Assembly: GCF_000633255.1 (NCBI RefSeq)
Contig: NZ_AYMJ01000023.1
Coordinates: forward strand, 48,543 to 112,542
From: Pseudomonas sp. H1h
Lineage (GTDB): Bacteria; Pseudomonadota; Gammaproteobacteria; Pseudomonadales; Pseudomonadaceae
Length of the DNA: 64,000 bases
Direction of reading: 5' to 3'
Part shown: one piece after another, positions 1-8,093 of the stretch
Position numbering within the stretch: position 1 is the stretch's first letter
Layout: each line of letters opens with the position of its first letter
Notes under the pieces: generated by a model
What the model was told of the DNA's origin: nothing
The model's database searches: none
The model's input: the letters and a program-made list of their open reading frames with translations, nothing else
Made by a program: the position numbers and the translations under genes

Positions 1-160
1 GCGGCACCCCGCGTTCGTCGTAGCGCACGGTCACCGCACCCTGCAGGTTGCGCAGATCCACCTGGCCCTGACGCGTCGGTTGTTTGCTGTAGAGGTAACC
101 GCCGACCCCGGCGAGCAGGACAACGATGAGCAAGGCAAGAACGGTGAAGACGCGTTTCAT
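1..160 (-). CDS. Penicillin acylase family protein, N-terminal fragment
   Basis: Only the first 53 codons lie in the window; the gene runs off the left edge. The start follows an AGGAG ribosome binding site five bases upstream. The product opens with Lys-Arg and a hydrophobic stretch (about residues 4-22), which fits a signal peptide or anchor, then reads GAVTVRYDERGVP. That is the usual beginning of the mature alpha chain of Ntn-hydrolase penicillin/homoserine-lactone acylases, where the segment continues into HI. These enzymes are exported and self-cleaved, and hydrolyse amide bonds of acylated substrates. The catalytic beta-chain serine is outside the window, so substrate class cannot be judged. 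Confidence 0.7.
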   Translation of the reverse strand, partial: MKRVFTVLALLIVVLLAGVGGYLYSKQPTRQGQVDLRNLQGAVTVRYDERGVP

Positions 161-262
161 GGTGACTCCTTGTGCATGCGGGATTGCCGCCCGTCGGGCT
201 GCAAACAATTAGCACAGACCTTCCGTGCCGTGCATCGCTGTCCTCGAAAAGTCCGGAATGCC

Positions 263-841
263 TTACTGCGCCACCACCGGCCACGGGCAATAACAGCCGA
301 CCGCCAGGGTGTGCGTGGCGTTGACCGGGCGATCTTCCGTCAGGGCATTGAGGATCGGTTCGATAAAACTGTTGCTGGAGTTGCAGGTCAGCCCTTCGCT
401 GTAAGGCCCGAAGTACGCCAGCTTGCCGCTGCGGTCCCAGATCGCCACGGCGGGGCTTGCGGGAATCTGTTCGGAGCCGGGCAGTACGGCGATGGTTTTC
501 AGGTTGCTCAGGGTCGCGGGTAATTGACCGTGGGAGCCGGCGCGCTGCACGGCGAAGAATTCCACACCGCGCGCGCCGAACTGTTCGACCATCTCGGTCA
601 GGTGCTGCTGATTACCGACGTTGCACGGGCAGGCCGGGTCCCAGAAGTGCACCAGGCGAATGTTGCCGGGGCCGGCGAGATCATCCGGCAGGCGCAGCGG
701 ATCACCGGAAAACACTGCCGTGTGCTGGCTGAAGGCACGCAGGTAGCGGCCCTGAAACCAGTCGTACGCCGCCCACAGCACCCCGGCGCACACAAGCGCG
801 AGCAGGCTGGCAAACAGTGCGGTGCGGTAGGGCGAACGCAT
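263..841 (-). CDS. Membrane-anchored thioredoxin-fold protein (DUF6436-like)
   Basis: 192 residues. One hydrophobic segment (about residues 8-26) probably anchors the protein in the inner membrane with the rest in the periplasm. The motif FWDPACPCN places Cys71 and Cys73 where thioredoxin-like proteins carry their active-site cysteines, but as CxC instead of CxxC, so an isomerase or reductase role is possible and ordinary disulfide exchange is not certain. Two more cysteines lie in the C-terminal GCYCPW segment and one in LTCNSS. It is codirectional with the acylase gene after a 100-bp gap. The DUF6436 name is from memory of Pseudomonas proteins of this kind; the function is unknown. Confidence 0.65.
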   Translation of the reverse strand: MRSPYRTALFASLLALVCAGVLWAAYDWFQGRYLRAFSQHTAVFSGDPLRLPDDLAGPGNIRLVHFWDPACPCNVGNQQHLTEMVEQFGARGVEFFAVQRAGSHGQLPATLSNLKTIAVLPGSEQIPASPAVAIWDRSGKLAYFGPYSEGLTCNSSNSFIEPILNALTEDRPVNATHTLAVGCYCPWPVVAQ

Positions 842-940
842 GGTTTTTCGATCCTCGAAGGGCCGCTAGCTTGCCATGCTTGCCGCAACAGATGAATATC
901 GCAGGCCGATAAAGTCTGTTTACCGCTTTGGAATACCCGC

Positions 941-1888
941 ATGCCTGACACTTTCGATGCCGATCATTTACGCGCCAGCCTCAAGCCTTTGGCCCAGTGG
1001 CAGCCGTTGTCGGACGAGGCCAAGGCATATCAGCGGTTCTACCAGACCGACTTCCCCGAGCGTGATGTCTGGCGCGGCATGGGGCGCTTTGAAGTGGATG
1101 GCTATGAGCTGGTCAGCCACTGCTGGTGGCCGGAGAAGGTCAAGGGCACGCTGTTTCTGCTGCACGGTTTTTACGACCACACAGGGCTGTATCGGCATGT
1201 GATCGAGTGGGCGCTGGATCAGGATTTCGCGGTGATCGCCTGCGACTTGCCGGGGCACGGTCTGTCGAGCGGCCCCCGGGCAAGTATCCGCGATTTCTCT
1301 GAATATCAGGACGCCTTGCAAGCCTTGTTCGCCGAAGCCAATTCGATCGCCCTGCCGCAGCCCTGGCACCTGTGCGGGCAAAGCACGGGCGGCGCGATCG
1401 TCGTCGACCATGTGCTCAACCATGGCGAACACAGTCCGGCGCAAGGCCAGTTGATCCTGTTGGCGCCGCTGGTGCGTCCGCGCGCGTGGGGCTGGTCGCA
1501 GCTCAGTTATTACCTGCTCAGGCCTTTCGTGCGGGGCGTTACCCGGCGCTTCAGCGAGAATTCCAATGACCCGGCATTCCTGCCGTTCCTGCAGGCCGAC
1601 CCGTTACAACCCAAACGCTTGCCGACCGCGTGGGTCGGTGCCCTGTCGCGCTGGATCATCCGTGTGGAACACGCGAAAAAAAGTCCGCGACGGCCACTGA
1701 TTATTCAGGGGCAGGCGGACATGACCGTGGACTGGCAGCACAATTTGCAGGTGATGAAATGGAAGTTCGACCGGCCGCAGATTCTGTTGCTGCCAGAGGC
1801 GCGGCATCATCTGGCGAATGAGACGCTGGAAATGCGCGAGGAGTATTTCGAGTTTCTGAACAAGCGGATCAGAGGGCGGAATCTCTAG
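941..1888 (+). CDS. Alpha/beta hydrolase, lysophospholipase-like
   Basis: 315 residues, a typical length for monoglyceride lipase/lysophospholipase L2-like hydrolases. The oxyanion-hole motif HGFYDHTG starts at residue 75, and the nucleophile elbow is GQSTG with Ser148. The acid is probably the Asp in QGQADMTVDW and the base the second His in EARHHLANE near the C terminus. No signal peptide is seen, so it is probably cytoplasmic or peripheral. It probably hydrolyses carboxylic esters of lipids; the exact substrate cannot be read. The gene stands alone, divergent from the thioredoxin-fold gene, and is followed by a REP pair. Confidence 0.8.
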   Translation: MPDTFDADHLRASLKPLAQWQPLSDEAKAYQRFYQTDFPERDVWRGMGRFEVDGYELVSHCWWPEKVKGTLFLLHGFYDHTGLYRHVIEWALDQDFAVIACDLPGHGLSSGPRASIRDFSEYQDALQALFAEANSIALPQPWHLCGQSTGGAIVVDHVLNHGEHSPAQGQLILLAPLVRPRAWGWSQLSYYLLRPFVRGVTRRFSENSNDPAFLPFLQADPLQPKRLPTAWVGALSRWIIRVEHAKKSPRRPLIIQGQADMTVDWQHNLQVMKWKFDRPQILLLPEARHHLANETLEMREEYFEFLNKRIRGRNL

Positions 1889-1905
1889 GGCCTTTTGAGG
1901 GCCTC

Positions 1906-1973
1906 TTCGCGAGCAGGCTCGCTCCCACAGGGGGAATGCATTCCAGCATGTGGGAGCGGGCTTGCTCGCGAAG
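1906..1973. repeat. REP pair, facing units
   Basis: Two inverted copies of the REP core, CGCGAGCAGGCTCGCTCCCAC and its complement, about 20 bp apart, between the convergent ends of the hydrolase gene and the DUF2059 gene. Confidence 0.9.
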
Positions 1974-1995
1974 GCGGCCTGTCAGGCGATAAAGA

Positions 1996-2748
1996 TCACT
2001 GGCCAAGGCTTGAAGCGCTTTGCCCCACCGCCAGCCCCGCGCGAATCGCCGCGAGTGCCGCCTGGTAATACGCCTTGCCCTCGGTAGATTCGGCAAACGT
2101 CGCGAACTGCTCCAGTTCGTCATCCGACAGATCACGGTAAACGTAGAGCAGGGTGTTGTTCATGTCGGCGCCGATCTGATCCATCAGGCGCTGGCGCTGG
2201 CCGTTCAACATGCCTTGCGCCTGACCGCCGCCGAGCAGGCCCGGAATCATCGAACTCAAGCTGTCTGCCGCCACGCCGGCAATCGCCAGGCTGACTTCGG
2301 CGCCGGCCTCGCGTGCCGGCAGCGCTTGCGCCAGATGGCCGATGATCAGCAGGCGGCTGTCGCTGGCCTGCATCTTCGGCAGGCCCTTGGCGTTCTTCGC
2401 CAACTGATCGCGGCGGGTCGCCAGCAACTCGGCGGCGACGATCTTGCGGCCCAGTGGCGACTGGAAAAAGGTCAGCGCCGGTTGTGGATCGGCAAGGTGC
2501 TGGCGCAGTTGCGCTTCGGCACGCTGATCCATGGCCTGGGGGGCGAAGCGCTGGTTGCTGTTGTTGACCAGGGCTTGAAACACCGCAGGCGGCAGGTTGT
2601 TCTGATAGCGCTGCTGCGCGGCACTCAGGGCGTCATTGAAATGCGCACGTTGATCTGGCCAGCCGGCGATCTTGTACAGCTGATCGTGGCCGTCCGCCCA
2701 GGCGGGCAAAACGCAGAACATCAACAGTGAAAAAAGCAAACGGCGCAT
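1996..2748 (-). CDS. DUF2059 domain-containing exported protein
   Basis: 250 residues from the chosen start at 2748, which has AGGAG two to three bases before the start codon and begins directly with a signal peptide (MRRLLFSLLMFCVLPAWA, cleavage after AWA). An upstream in-frame start at 2886 was not used: it would put 46 unlikely residues before the signal peptide and run under the next gene's promoter. Two similar segments, FFQSPLGRKIV and FAESTEGKAYY, match the repeated 'F..S..GR' pattern of DUF2059 proteins. The family is helical and exported, of unknown function. It is divergent from the oxygenase gene. Confidence 0.7.
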   Translation of the reverse strand: MRRLLFSLLMFCVLPAWADGHDQLYKIAGWPDQRAHFNDALSAAQQRYQNNLPPAVFQALVNNSNQRFAPQAMDQRAEAQLRQHLADPQPALTFFQSPLGRKIVAAELLATRRDQLAKNAKGLPKMQASDSRLLIIGHLAQALPAREAGAEVSLAIAGVAADSLSSMIPGLLGGGQAQGMLNGQRQRLMDQIGADMNNTLLYVYRDLSDDELEQFATFAESTEGKAYYQAALAAIRAGLAVGQSASSLGQ

Positions 2749-2856
2749 AGGGACTCCTGTCAGCAGCGGACTATTCTCCGTGCGGTGCCGGTACTTGTCG
2801 AGAATTCGTGGCAAGCCGCTGCGTGGCTCTGTCGGATTTCTTGCCGCAGGCATACT

Positions 2857-3489
2857 ATGCGCGCCATGCAAATATCCTCTGAACACCCGCTGCTGTTACG
2901 CATCGTCGACGACCTGGCCGAACATGGCTGGTCGCAGCAGAACATTTTCCTGCCCGCGGGTTTGACCCGTGAGCTGGCGGCCGAGTGCCGCAAACGTGAG
3001 GCCGAGGGTGAGCTGGCGCCGGCGGCGGTGGGCCGTGGGCCATTTTCGGAGATTCGCGAGGGCATTCGCGGCGACCACATCCAGTGGATCGACCCGGGGC
3101 AGGCCGAGGCCAGCGACCGTTATCTGAACCTGATGGACAGCCTGCGCGAGGCGCTCAATCGCGGGTTGTTCCTGGGGCTGGAAGATTTCGAGTGTCACTT
3201 CGCCCTCTATCCGCCGGGCGCGTTTTACCGCAAGCACGTCGACCGCTTCCGCGATGATGACCGGCGTATGGTTTCGGCGGTGGTCTACCTCAATGACGCG
3301 TGGCTGCCGGAAGACGGCGGTCAGTTGCGCATGTACCTGGGGGAAGACCGGGTTCATGACGTGCAGCCCACTGGCGGCTGTCTGGTGGTATTCCTCTCCG
3401 GTGAAGTGCCGCATGAAGTGCTGCCGGCAAACCGCGAGCGCCTGTCGCTGACCGGCTGGTTCCGCCGCCGTGGCAACGAGCCGTTCTGA
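2857..3489 (+). CDS. 2OG-Fe(II) oxygenase (prolyl 4-hydroxylase-like)
   Basis: 210 residues. The double-stranded beta-helix iron ligands are visible: HVD (His127, Asp129) and the distal His186 in GEVPHEV, followed by NRERLSLTGWFRRR, whose arginine would bind 2-oxoglutarate. This is the P4Hc/SM-20-like arrangement, so it probably hydroxylates a protein side chain or small molecule using O2 and 2-oxoglutarate. The start at 2857 follows GCAGG with six bases of spacing; ATG at 2866 is an alternative. The next gene begins one base after its stop codon, so the two are cotranscribed and probably coupled. Confidence 0.8.
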   Translation: MRAMQISSEHPLLLRIVDDLAEHGWSQQNIFLPAGLTRELAAECRKREAEGELAPAAVGRGPFSEIREGIRGDHIQWIDPGQAEASDRYLNLMDSLREALNRGLFLGLEDFECHFALYPPGAFYRKHVDRFRDDDRRMVSAVVYLNDAWLPEDGGQLRMYLGEDRVHDVQPTGGCLVVFLSGEVPHEVLPANRERLSLTGWFRRRGNEPF

Positions 3490-3490
3490 T

Positions 3491-3976
3491 ATGCAGAAGA
3501 TTCTGGTCAGCCGCTGCTTGTTGGGCCACCGCGTGCGTTACGACGGCGGAGCCAGCGGGCCATTCGATCTGCTGGAGCAGTGGATCGCTGAAGGGCGGGT
3601 GGTGCCGTTGTGTCCGGAAGTCGCCGGAGGCTTGCCGACCCCGCGTGCCGCAGCGGAAATTCCGGGTGGGCAGGGCGTCGAAGTGCTTGATGGCACGGCG
3701 GCGGTGATCACCAGCGAAGGCGAGGACGTCAGCGCGCAGTTTCTCGATGGCGCGCGGCAGGCGCTGGCACTGGTGCAGAAACATGGCATCCGTGTGGCGG
3801 TGCTCAAGGCCAACAGTCCTTCCTGCGGGAACTTGCTGACCTATGACGGGACGTTCAGTGGGGTGAAGGTCACCGGCGAAGGCGTAACGGCCGCGTTGCT
3901 CAAACGGCATGGGGTGCAAGTGTTCAGTGAACTCGAACTACCGCAGGCCGCAATGGCCCTGACTCAACCCGACTAA
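3491..3976 (+). CDS. DUF523 family protein (YbbK-like)
   Basis: 161 residues starting one base after the oxygenase stop. Three cysteine-bearing motifs of the family are present: SRCLLGHRVRYDGG near the N terminus, LCPEVAGGLPTPR around residue 45, and KANSPSCG around residue 108. Conserved cysteines in this arrangement suggest metal or Fe-S binding, but no activity is established for the family. No signal peptide is seen. In many Pseudomonas genomes this gene travels with housekeeping genes, so the link to the oxygenase is positional only. Confidence 0.8.
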   Translation: MQKILVSRCLLGHRVRYDGGASGPFDLLEQWIAEGRVVPLCPEVAGGLPTPRAAAEIPGGQGVEVLDGTAAVITSEGEDVSAQFLDGARQALALVQKHGIRVAVLKANSPSCGNLLTYDGTFSGVKVTGEGVTAALLKRHGVQVFSELELPQAAMALTQPD

Positions 3977-3994
3977 AAACCACCCACAAACCCA

Positions 3995-4018
3995 TGTGGG
4001 AGCAAGCCCCCTCCCACA
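3995..4018. repeat. Short REP-like hairpin
   Basis: A single compact palindrome, GTGGGAG-CAAGCCCC-CTCCCAC, just after the DUF523 stop codon and before the convergent solute-binding gene. It may serve as a weak bidirectional terminator for both. Confidence 0.65.
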
Positions 4019-4030
4019 AGGGGTGTGTGT

Positions 4031-4600
4031 TCATTTGGGGTCGGTGAGCCACTTTTGCGACAACGCCGCCAACCGCCCATCCGCCTTGATCCGCTGCAGC
4101 GCACCTGCAAGGCTGGCCTGAAACGCCGGATTACCCTTCTGAAACGGAATCGCCAACTCCACCGGTGTCGCCGCTTTCGGTTTCTCTTCAGTCAACGCCT
4201 GCACCAGCACCATCGGCCGTGGCTGTTCGTCCTTCTTCGCCCACAGCTGCGAATCGACTTTGCCGTAGGACTCGCTGAAATCGAAACGATCCTTGAGTTC
4301 AGGTGTCAGTGCTATGTGATTGAGCGCAACGTCGTACTTGCCGCTTTCCACGCCCTGGAGCAAGTCTGCTTCGTCAGTGACGATGAAGTCGGCGCGTACA
4401 TCCAGCTCGTTGGCCAGTTGTTGCCCCAGCTCGACCTCGAACCCCGTGAGTGTGTCGCCGTCCTTGAAATTGAAGGGCGGTGTATTAGCCTCAAGGGCGA
4501 TGCGCAATTCGCCACGGTCGTTGACGTCATCAATCAGTTCGGCGTGAGCCAATGGGCTCAAAAGGGGTAGTAGGCAGATCAGGCCAGGCAGAAAACGCAT
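4031..4600 (-). CDS. Shortened periplasmic solute-binding protein (SBP_bac_3-like)
   Basis: 189 residues from ATG at 4600, placed five bases after AGGAG; a GTG at 4606 would overlap the Shine-Dalgarno. A signal peptide ends in PLAHA. Lobe I is standard: RGELRIALEANTPPFNF, GFEVELGQQLANEL and VESGKYDVALNHIALTPEL. After YGKVDSQLWAKKDE the protein goes almost straight to the C-terminal helices (AGALQRIKADGRLAALSQKWL). Family members are about 240-260 residues, so most of lobe II is missing. The frame is intact, so this is a shortened protein, not a broken gene. No permease or ATPase lies beside it. A reduced ligand sensor or orphan binder is possible. Confidence 0.7.
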   Translation of the reverse strand: MRFLPGLICLLPLLSPLAHAELIDDVNDRGELRIALEANTPPFNFKDGDTLTGFEVELGQQLANELDVRADFIVTDEADLLQGVESGKYDVALNHIALTPELKDRFDFSESYGKVDSQLWAKKDEQPRPMVLVQALTEEKPKAATPVELAIPFQKGNPAFQASLAGALQRIKADGRLAALSQKWLTDPK

Positions 4601-4656
4601 GGTCACTCCTTTGAAATCATTATGGCGACGCTCTGAGTCAGGCTCGCTTTGCTATG

Positions 4657-4678
4657 GTTGTCGAGTGCCTTCGACAAC
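4657..4678. promoter_or_regulatory. Perfect inverted repeat, possible operator
   Basis: GTTGTCGA-N6-TCGACAAC, two perfect 8-bp arms, in the divergent control region between the solute-binding gene and the DUF4399 gene. Confidence 0.45.
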
Positions 4679-4682
4679 GAAT

Positions 4683-4703
4683 GGTCATGAAGTTGTCATG
4701 ACC
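4683..4703. promoter_or_regulatory. Second perfect inverted repeat, possible operator
   Basis: GGTCATGA-N5-TCATGACC, again with perfect 8-bp arms, four bases after the first palindrome. No T tract follows on either strand, so a protein-binding site is more likely than a terminator. Confidence 0.45.
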
Positions 4704-4735
4704 GCGCGGATTTTACGGAAAAACTGGAGAAGAAA

Positions 4736-5161
4736 ATGAAAAGCTTTATGTCACGTGCAGCGTTGGCCGGTGTGCTGATGGGTGTTTCGGTGTTGGCCAG
4801 TGCGGCCACCCCGGCCCCGAAAGGCGCCGAAGTGTTCATCGTTTCTCCCGAGGACGGGGCCACGGTTTCGCAAACCTTCACCGTCAAGTTCGGAACCAAG
4901 GACGTCGCACTGGCACCCGCCGGTGATGCCACTCCGAATACCGGCCACCATCATCTGCTGATCGACGCCAAGGACATTGTTCCGGCAGGCGCCGTGGTAC
5001 CGACCGACGCCAATCACATGCATTTTGGCAAGGCTCAGACCTTCGCGGAAATCAAACTGGCCCCGGGCAAGCACACCTTGCAGCTGGAGCTGGGTGACAA
5101 AAATCACATGGCATTCGATCCACCTGTCGTCTCGAAGAAAATCACCGTCAACGTCGAATAA
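4736..5161 (+). CDS. DUF4399 domain-containing periplasmic protein
   Basis: 141 residues. A signal peptide runs to VLASAA; the mature part is a small beta-rich domain with the family hallmarks VFIVSPEDGATV, NTGHHHLLID, DANHMHFGKAQT and PGKHTLQLELGDKNHMAFDPP. The histidine clusters suggest metal binding, but no function is established. GGAG lies about eight bases before the start. It is followed directly by a strong terminator shared with serA. Confidence 0.85.
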   Translation: MKSFMSRAALAGVLMGVSVLASAATPAPKGAEVFIVSPEDGATVSQTFTVKFGTKDVALAPAGDATPNTGHHHLLIDAKDIVPAGAVVPTDANHMHFGKAQTFAEIKLAPGKHTLQLELGDKNHMAFDPPVVSKKITVNVE

Positions 5162-5183
5162 ACGTTTCGGCGTGCATGAAAAA

Positions 5184-5207
5184 GGGAGCCCGAAGGCTCC
5201 CTTTTTT
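5184..5207. terminator. Bidirectional intrinsic terminator
   Basis: Stem GGGAGCC-CGAA-GGCTCCC followed by six T on the + strand and preceded by five A, so it can stop both the DUF4399 transcript and the convergent serA transcript. Confidence 0.9.
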
Positions 5208-5223
5208 GTCGCTCAACGCAGGA

Positions 5224-6453
5224 TTAGAACAGCACGCGGCTACGGATGGTGCCGTTGACGTGTTGCAGCTTCTCTTGCGCCAGCTCCGAGTACTCGGCGT
5301 CGACGTCGATCACCACGTAACCGACTTTCTCGTTGGTCTGCAGGAACTGACCGGAGATGTTGATGCCGTTTTCGGCGAAGACCTTGTTGATCTCGCTCAT
5401 CACACCCGGGATGTTCTCGTGGATGTGCAGCAGGCGGTGCTTGCCAGGGTGAGCCGGCAGGGCTACTTCCGGGAAGTTCACCGACGAAACGGACGTGCCG
5501 TTGTCGCTGTACTTGACCAGTTTTTCCGCCACTTCCAGACCGATGTTGGCCTGCGCTTCAGCGGTGGAGCCGCCGATGTGCGGGGTCAGGATCACGTTGT
5601 CCAGGCCACGCAGCGGGCTTTCGAACTCTTCGTCGTTGGAGCGTGGCTCCACCGGGAATACGTCGATCGCTGCGCCGATCAGGTGCTTGTCCTTGATCGC
5701 GTCCGCCAGGGCGTCCAGTTCGACCACGGTGCCGCGCGCGGCGTTGATCAGGATGCCGCCCTTCTTGATGGCGCGGATTTCCTTCTCGCCGATCATCCAC
5801 TGGGTCGCAGCGGTTTCCGGAACGTGCAGGGTGACGATGTCGGACATGCCCAGCAGTTCGTGCAGGTTGCCGACCTGAGTGGCGTTGCCCAGCGGCAGCT
5901 TGGTCACGGTGTCGTAGAAGAACACCTGCATGCCCAGACCTTCAGCCAGAACCGACAGCTGCGTACCGATCGAGCCGTAACCGACGATGCCCAGTTTCTT
6001 GCCACGGATCTCGAAGGAGTTGGCTGCGGACTTGATCCAGCCGCCACGGTGGCAGGAAGCGTTTTTCTCAGGGATGCCACGCAGCAGCAGGATCGCTTCG
6101 GCCAGCACCAGTTCCGCTACGGAACGGGTGTTGGAGTACGGCGCGTTGAACACGGCAATACCGCGCTCACGGGCAGCACTCAGGTCAACCTGGTTGGTGC
6201 CGATGCAGAAACAGCCGACTGCCACCAGCTTCTTCGCGTGATCGAAGATCTCTTCGGTCAGTTGGGTGCGCGAACGAATGCCGATGAAGTGAGCGTCAGC
6301 GATCTTTTCCTTGAGCTGGGCTTCCGGCAAGGAACCTGTCAGGTATTCGATGCTGGTGTAGCCCGCCGCCTTGAGGACGTCGACAGCCGATTGGTGGACG
6401 CCTTCGAGAAGAAGGAACTTGATCTTGCTCTTATCGAGAGAAGTCTTGCTCAT
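5224..6453 (-). CDS. serA: D-3-phosphoglycerate dehydrogenase
   Basis: 409 residues, as in E. coli SerA. It oxidises 3-phosphoglycerate to 3-phosphohydroxypyruvate with NAD, the first step of serine synthesis. Visible features: the substrate-site region FIGIRSRTQLTE, the NAD-binding GYGSIGTQLSVLAEGLG, the catalytic His in LTPHIGGSTAEAQ, and a C-terminal ACT domain (RLLHIHENIPGVMSEINKVF) for serine feedback. The start MSKTSLDKSK at 6453 agrees with the family; an upstream in-frame extension to 6600 was rejected. It is divergent from a D-2-hydroxyglutarate dehydrogenase gene, which recycles the D-2-hydroxyglutarate that SerA makes in its 2-oxoglutarate side reaction. Confidence 0.95.
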   Translation of the reverse strand: MSKTSLDKSKIKFLLLEGVHQSAVDVLKAAGYTSIEYLTGSLPEAQLKEKIADAHFIGIRSRTQLTEEIFDHAKKLVAVGCFCIGTNQVDLSAARERGIAVFNAPYSNTRSVAELVLAEAILLLRGIPEKNASCHRGGWIKSAANSFEIRGKKLGIVGYGSIGTQLSVLAEGLGMQVFFYDTVTKLPLGNATQVGNLHELLGMSDIVTLHVPETAATQWMIGEKEIRAIKKGGILINAARGTVVELDALADAIKDKHLIGAAIDVFPVEPRSNDEEFESPLRGLDNVILTPHIGGSTAEAQANIGLEVAEKLVKYSDNGTSVSSVNFPEVALPAHPGKHRLLHIHENIPGVMSEINKVFAENGINISGQFLQTNEKVGYVVIDVDAEYSELAQEKLQHVNGTIRSRVLF

Positions 6454-6659
6454 CTGCGTAAACCTGTATCCCGGAGAAAAATGGCAGGGAGGGGAGCAGC
6501 CTGGAGCTGACCCAAACGGCAGGAAAGCCGTCACCGCAGAACTGGCCTTGGGCACTGGCCTGCGGGGTCGGTATGCTAGCATAGCCTCCCCGCTAAACAC
6601 TCATTCCTGCGACGTGAAGCGTTCTCAGGATGACCATGAATTGTTCGAGAGTTCTGTCG

Positions 6660-8054
6660 ATGACCAATCCTGCCCTGATTGATGAACTGAAGACCCTGGT
6701 CGAGCCTGGCAAGGTCCTGACCGACGCCGACTCCCTGAACGCGTACGGCAAGGATTGGACCAAGCACTTCGCCCCGGCGCCGAGCGCCATTGTATTTCCC
6801 AAGACCATCGAGCAGGTGCAGGCGATTGTCCGTTGGGCCAACGCCCACAAAGTGGCGCTGGTGCCATCCGGCGGGCGAACCGGTCTTTCTGCGGCCGCCG
6901 TGGCCGCCCATGGCGAAGTGGTCGTCTCGTTCGACTACATGAACCAGATTCTCGACGTGAACCTCACCGATCGCACGGCTGTTTGTCAGCCGGGCGTGGT
7001 CACCGAACATTTGCAGAACGTCGCTGAAGAGAAGGGCCTGTACTACCCGGTAGACTTCGCTTCTGCCGGTTCCAGTCAGATTGGCGGCAATATCGGCACC
7101 AATGCCGGCGGAATCAAGGTGATTCGCTACGGCATGACCCGCAACTGGGTGGCGGGCATGAAAGTCGTCACCGGCAAGGGCGACGTGCTGGAACTGAACA
7201 AAGACCTGATCAAGAACGCCACCGGTTACGACCTGCGCCAGCTGTTCATCGGCGCTGAAGGCACCCTCGGTTTCGTCGTCGAAGCGACCATGCGCCTTGA
7301 TCGCGCACCGAAAAACCTCACCGCGATGGTCCTTGGCACCGCCGATTTCGACTCGATCATGCCGGTGCTGCACGCCTTCCAGGGCAAGCTCGACCTGACT
7401 GCGTTCGAATTCTTTTCCGACAAAGCCCTGGCCAAAGTCATGGGCCGTGGCGACGTGCCGGCGCCGTTCGAAACCGACTGCCCGTTCTACGCGCTGCTGG
7501 AATTCGAAGCGACCACCGAAGAAGTGGCCAACAGCGCCTTGGAAACCTTCGAGCACTGCGTCGAACAGGGTTGGGTGCTGGATGGCGTGATGAGCCAGAG
7601 CGAAACCCAGCTGCAAAACCTGTGGAAGCTGCGCGAGTACATCTCCGAGACCATCTCGCACTGGACGCCGTACAAGAACGACATCTCGGTCACCGTCTCG
7701 AAAGTGCCGGCATTTCTGCAGGAAATCGACGCGATCGTCGGCGAATACTATCCAGACTTCGAAATTGTCTGGTTCGGTCACATCGGTGACGGCAACCTTC
7801 ACCTGAACATCCTCAAGCCGGATAACCTGAGCAAGGACGAGTTTTTTGCCAAGTGCGCGACCGTCAACAAGTGGGTGTTCGAAACCGTCGAGAAGTACAA
7901 CGGCTCGATTTCCGCCGAGCACGGCGTGGGCATGACCAAGCGCGACTACTTGACGTACAGCCGTTCGCCGGTCGAAATCGAATACATGAAAGCGGTCAAA
8001 GCGGTGTTCGACCCGAACGGCATCATGAACCCGGGCAAGATCTTCGCGGTTTGA
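6660..8054 (+). CDS. FAD-linked D-2-hydroxyglutarate dehydrogenase
   Basis: 464 residues of the GlcD/D2HGDH family. The PCMH-type FAD site shows VPSGGRTGLSAAAV, FASAGSSQIGGNIGTNAGGIKVIRYG and GAEGTLGFVVEATMRL; the C-terminal domain has WFGHIGDGNLHLN, the metal-binding histidines of D2HGDH-type enzymes, and ends with FDPNGIMNPGKI. It should oxidise D-2-hydroxyglutarate to 2-oxoglutarate and pass electrons to a flavoprotein or quinone. Work on P. stutzeri linked the homologue beside serA to serine synthesis. Start 6660 (MTNPALIDELKTLV) matches homologues; ATG at 6630 is an alternative. D-lactate or glycolate cannot be excluded by sequence. Confidence 0.82.
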   Translation: MTNPALIDELKTLVEPGKVLTDADSLNAYGKDWTKHFAPAPSAIVFPKTIEQVQAIVRWANAHKVALVPSGGRTGLSAAAVAAHGEVVVSFDYMNQILDVNLTDRTAVCQPGVVTEHLQNVAEEKGLYYPVDFASAGSSQIGGNIGTNAGGIKVIRYGMTRNWVAGMKVVTGKGDVLELNKDLIKNATGYDLRQLFIGAEGTLGFVVEATMRLDRAPKNLTAMVLGTADFDSIMPVLHAFQGKLDLTAFEFFSDKALAKVMGRGDVPAPFETDCPFYALLEFEATTEEVANSALETFEHCVEQGWVLDGVMSQSETQLQNLWKLREYISETISHWTPYKNDISVTVSKVPAFLQEIDAIVGEYYPDFEIVWFGHIGDGNLHLNILKPDNLSKDEFFAKCATVNKWVFETVEKYNGSISAEHGVGMTKRDYLTYSRSPVEIEYMKAVKAVFDPNGIMNPGKIFAV

Positions 8055-8093
8055 TTGGCAATCCCTTGAATCAATGAAGGCAGGAGTCGGTAA

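Noticed and set aside
6454..6600. 49-residue N-terminal extension of serA
   Set aside because: Family members begin at the MSKTSLDKSK position, and the extension overlaps the divergent promoter region.
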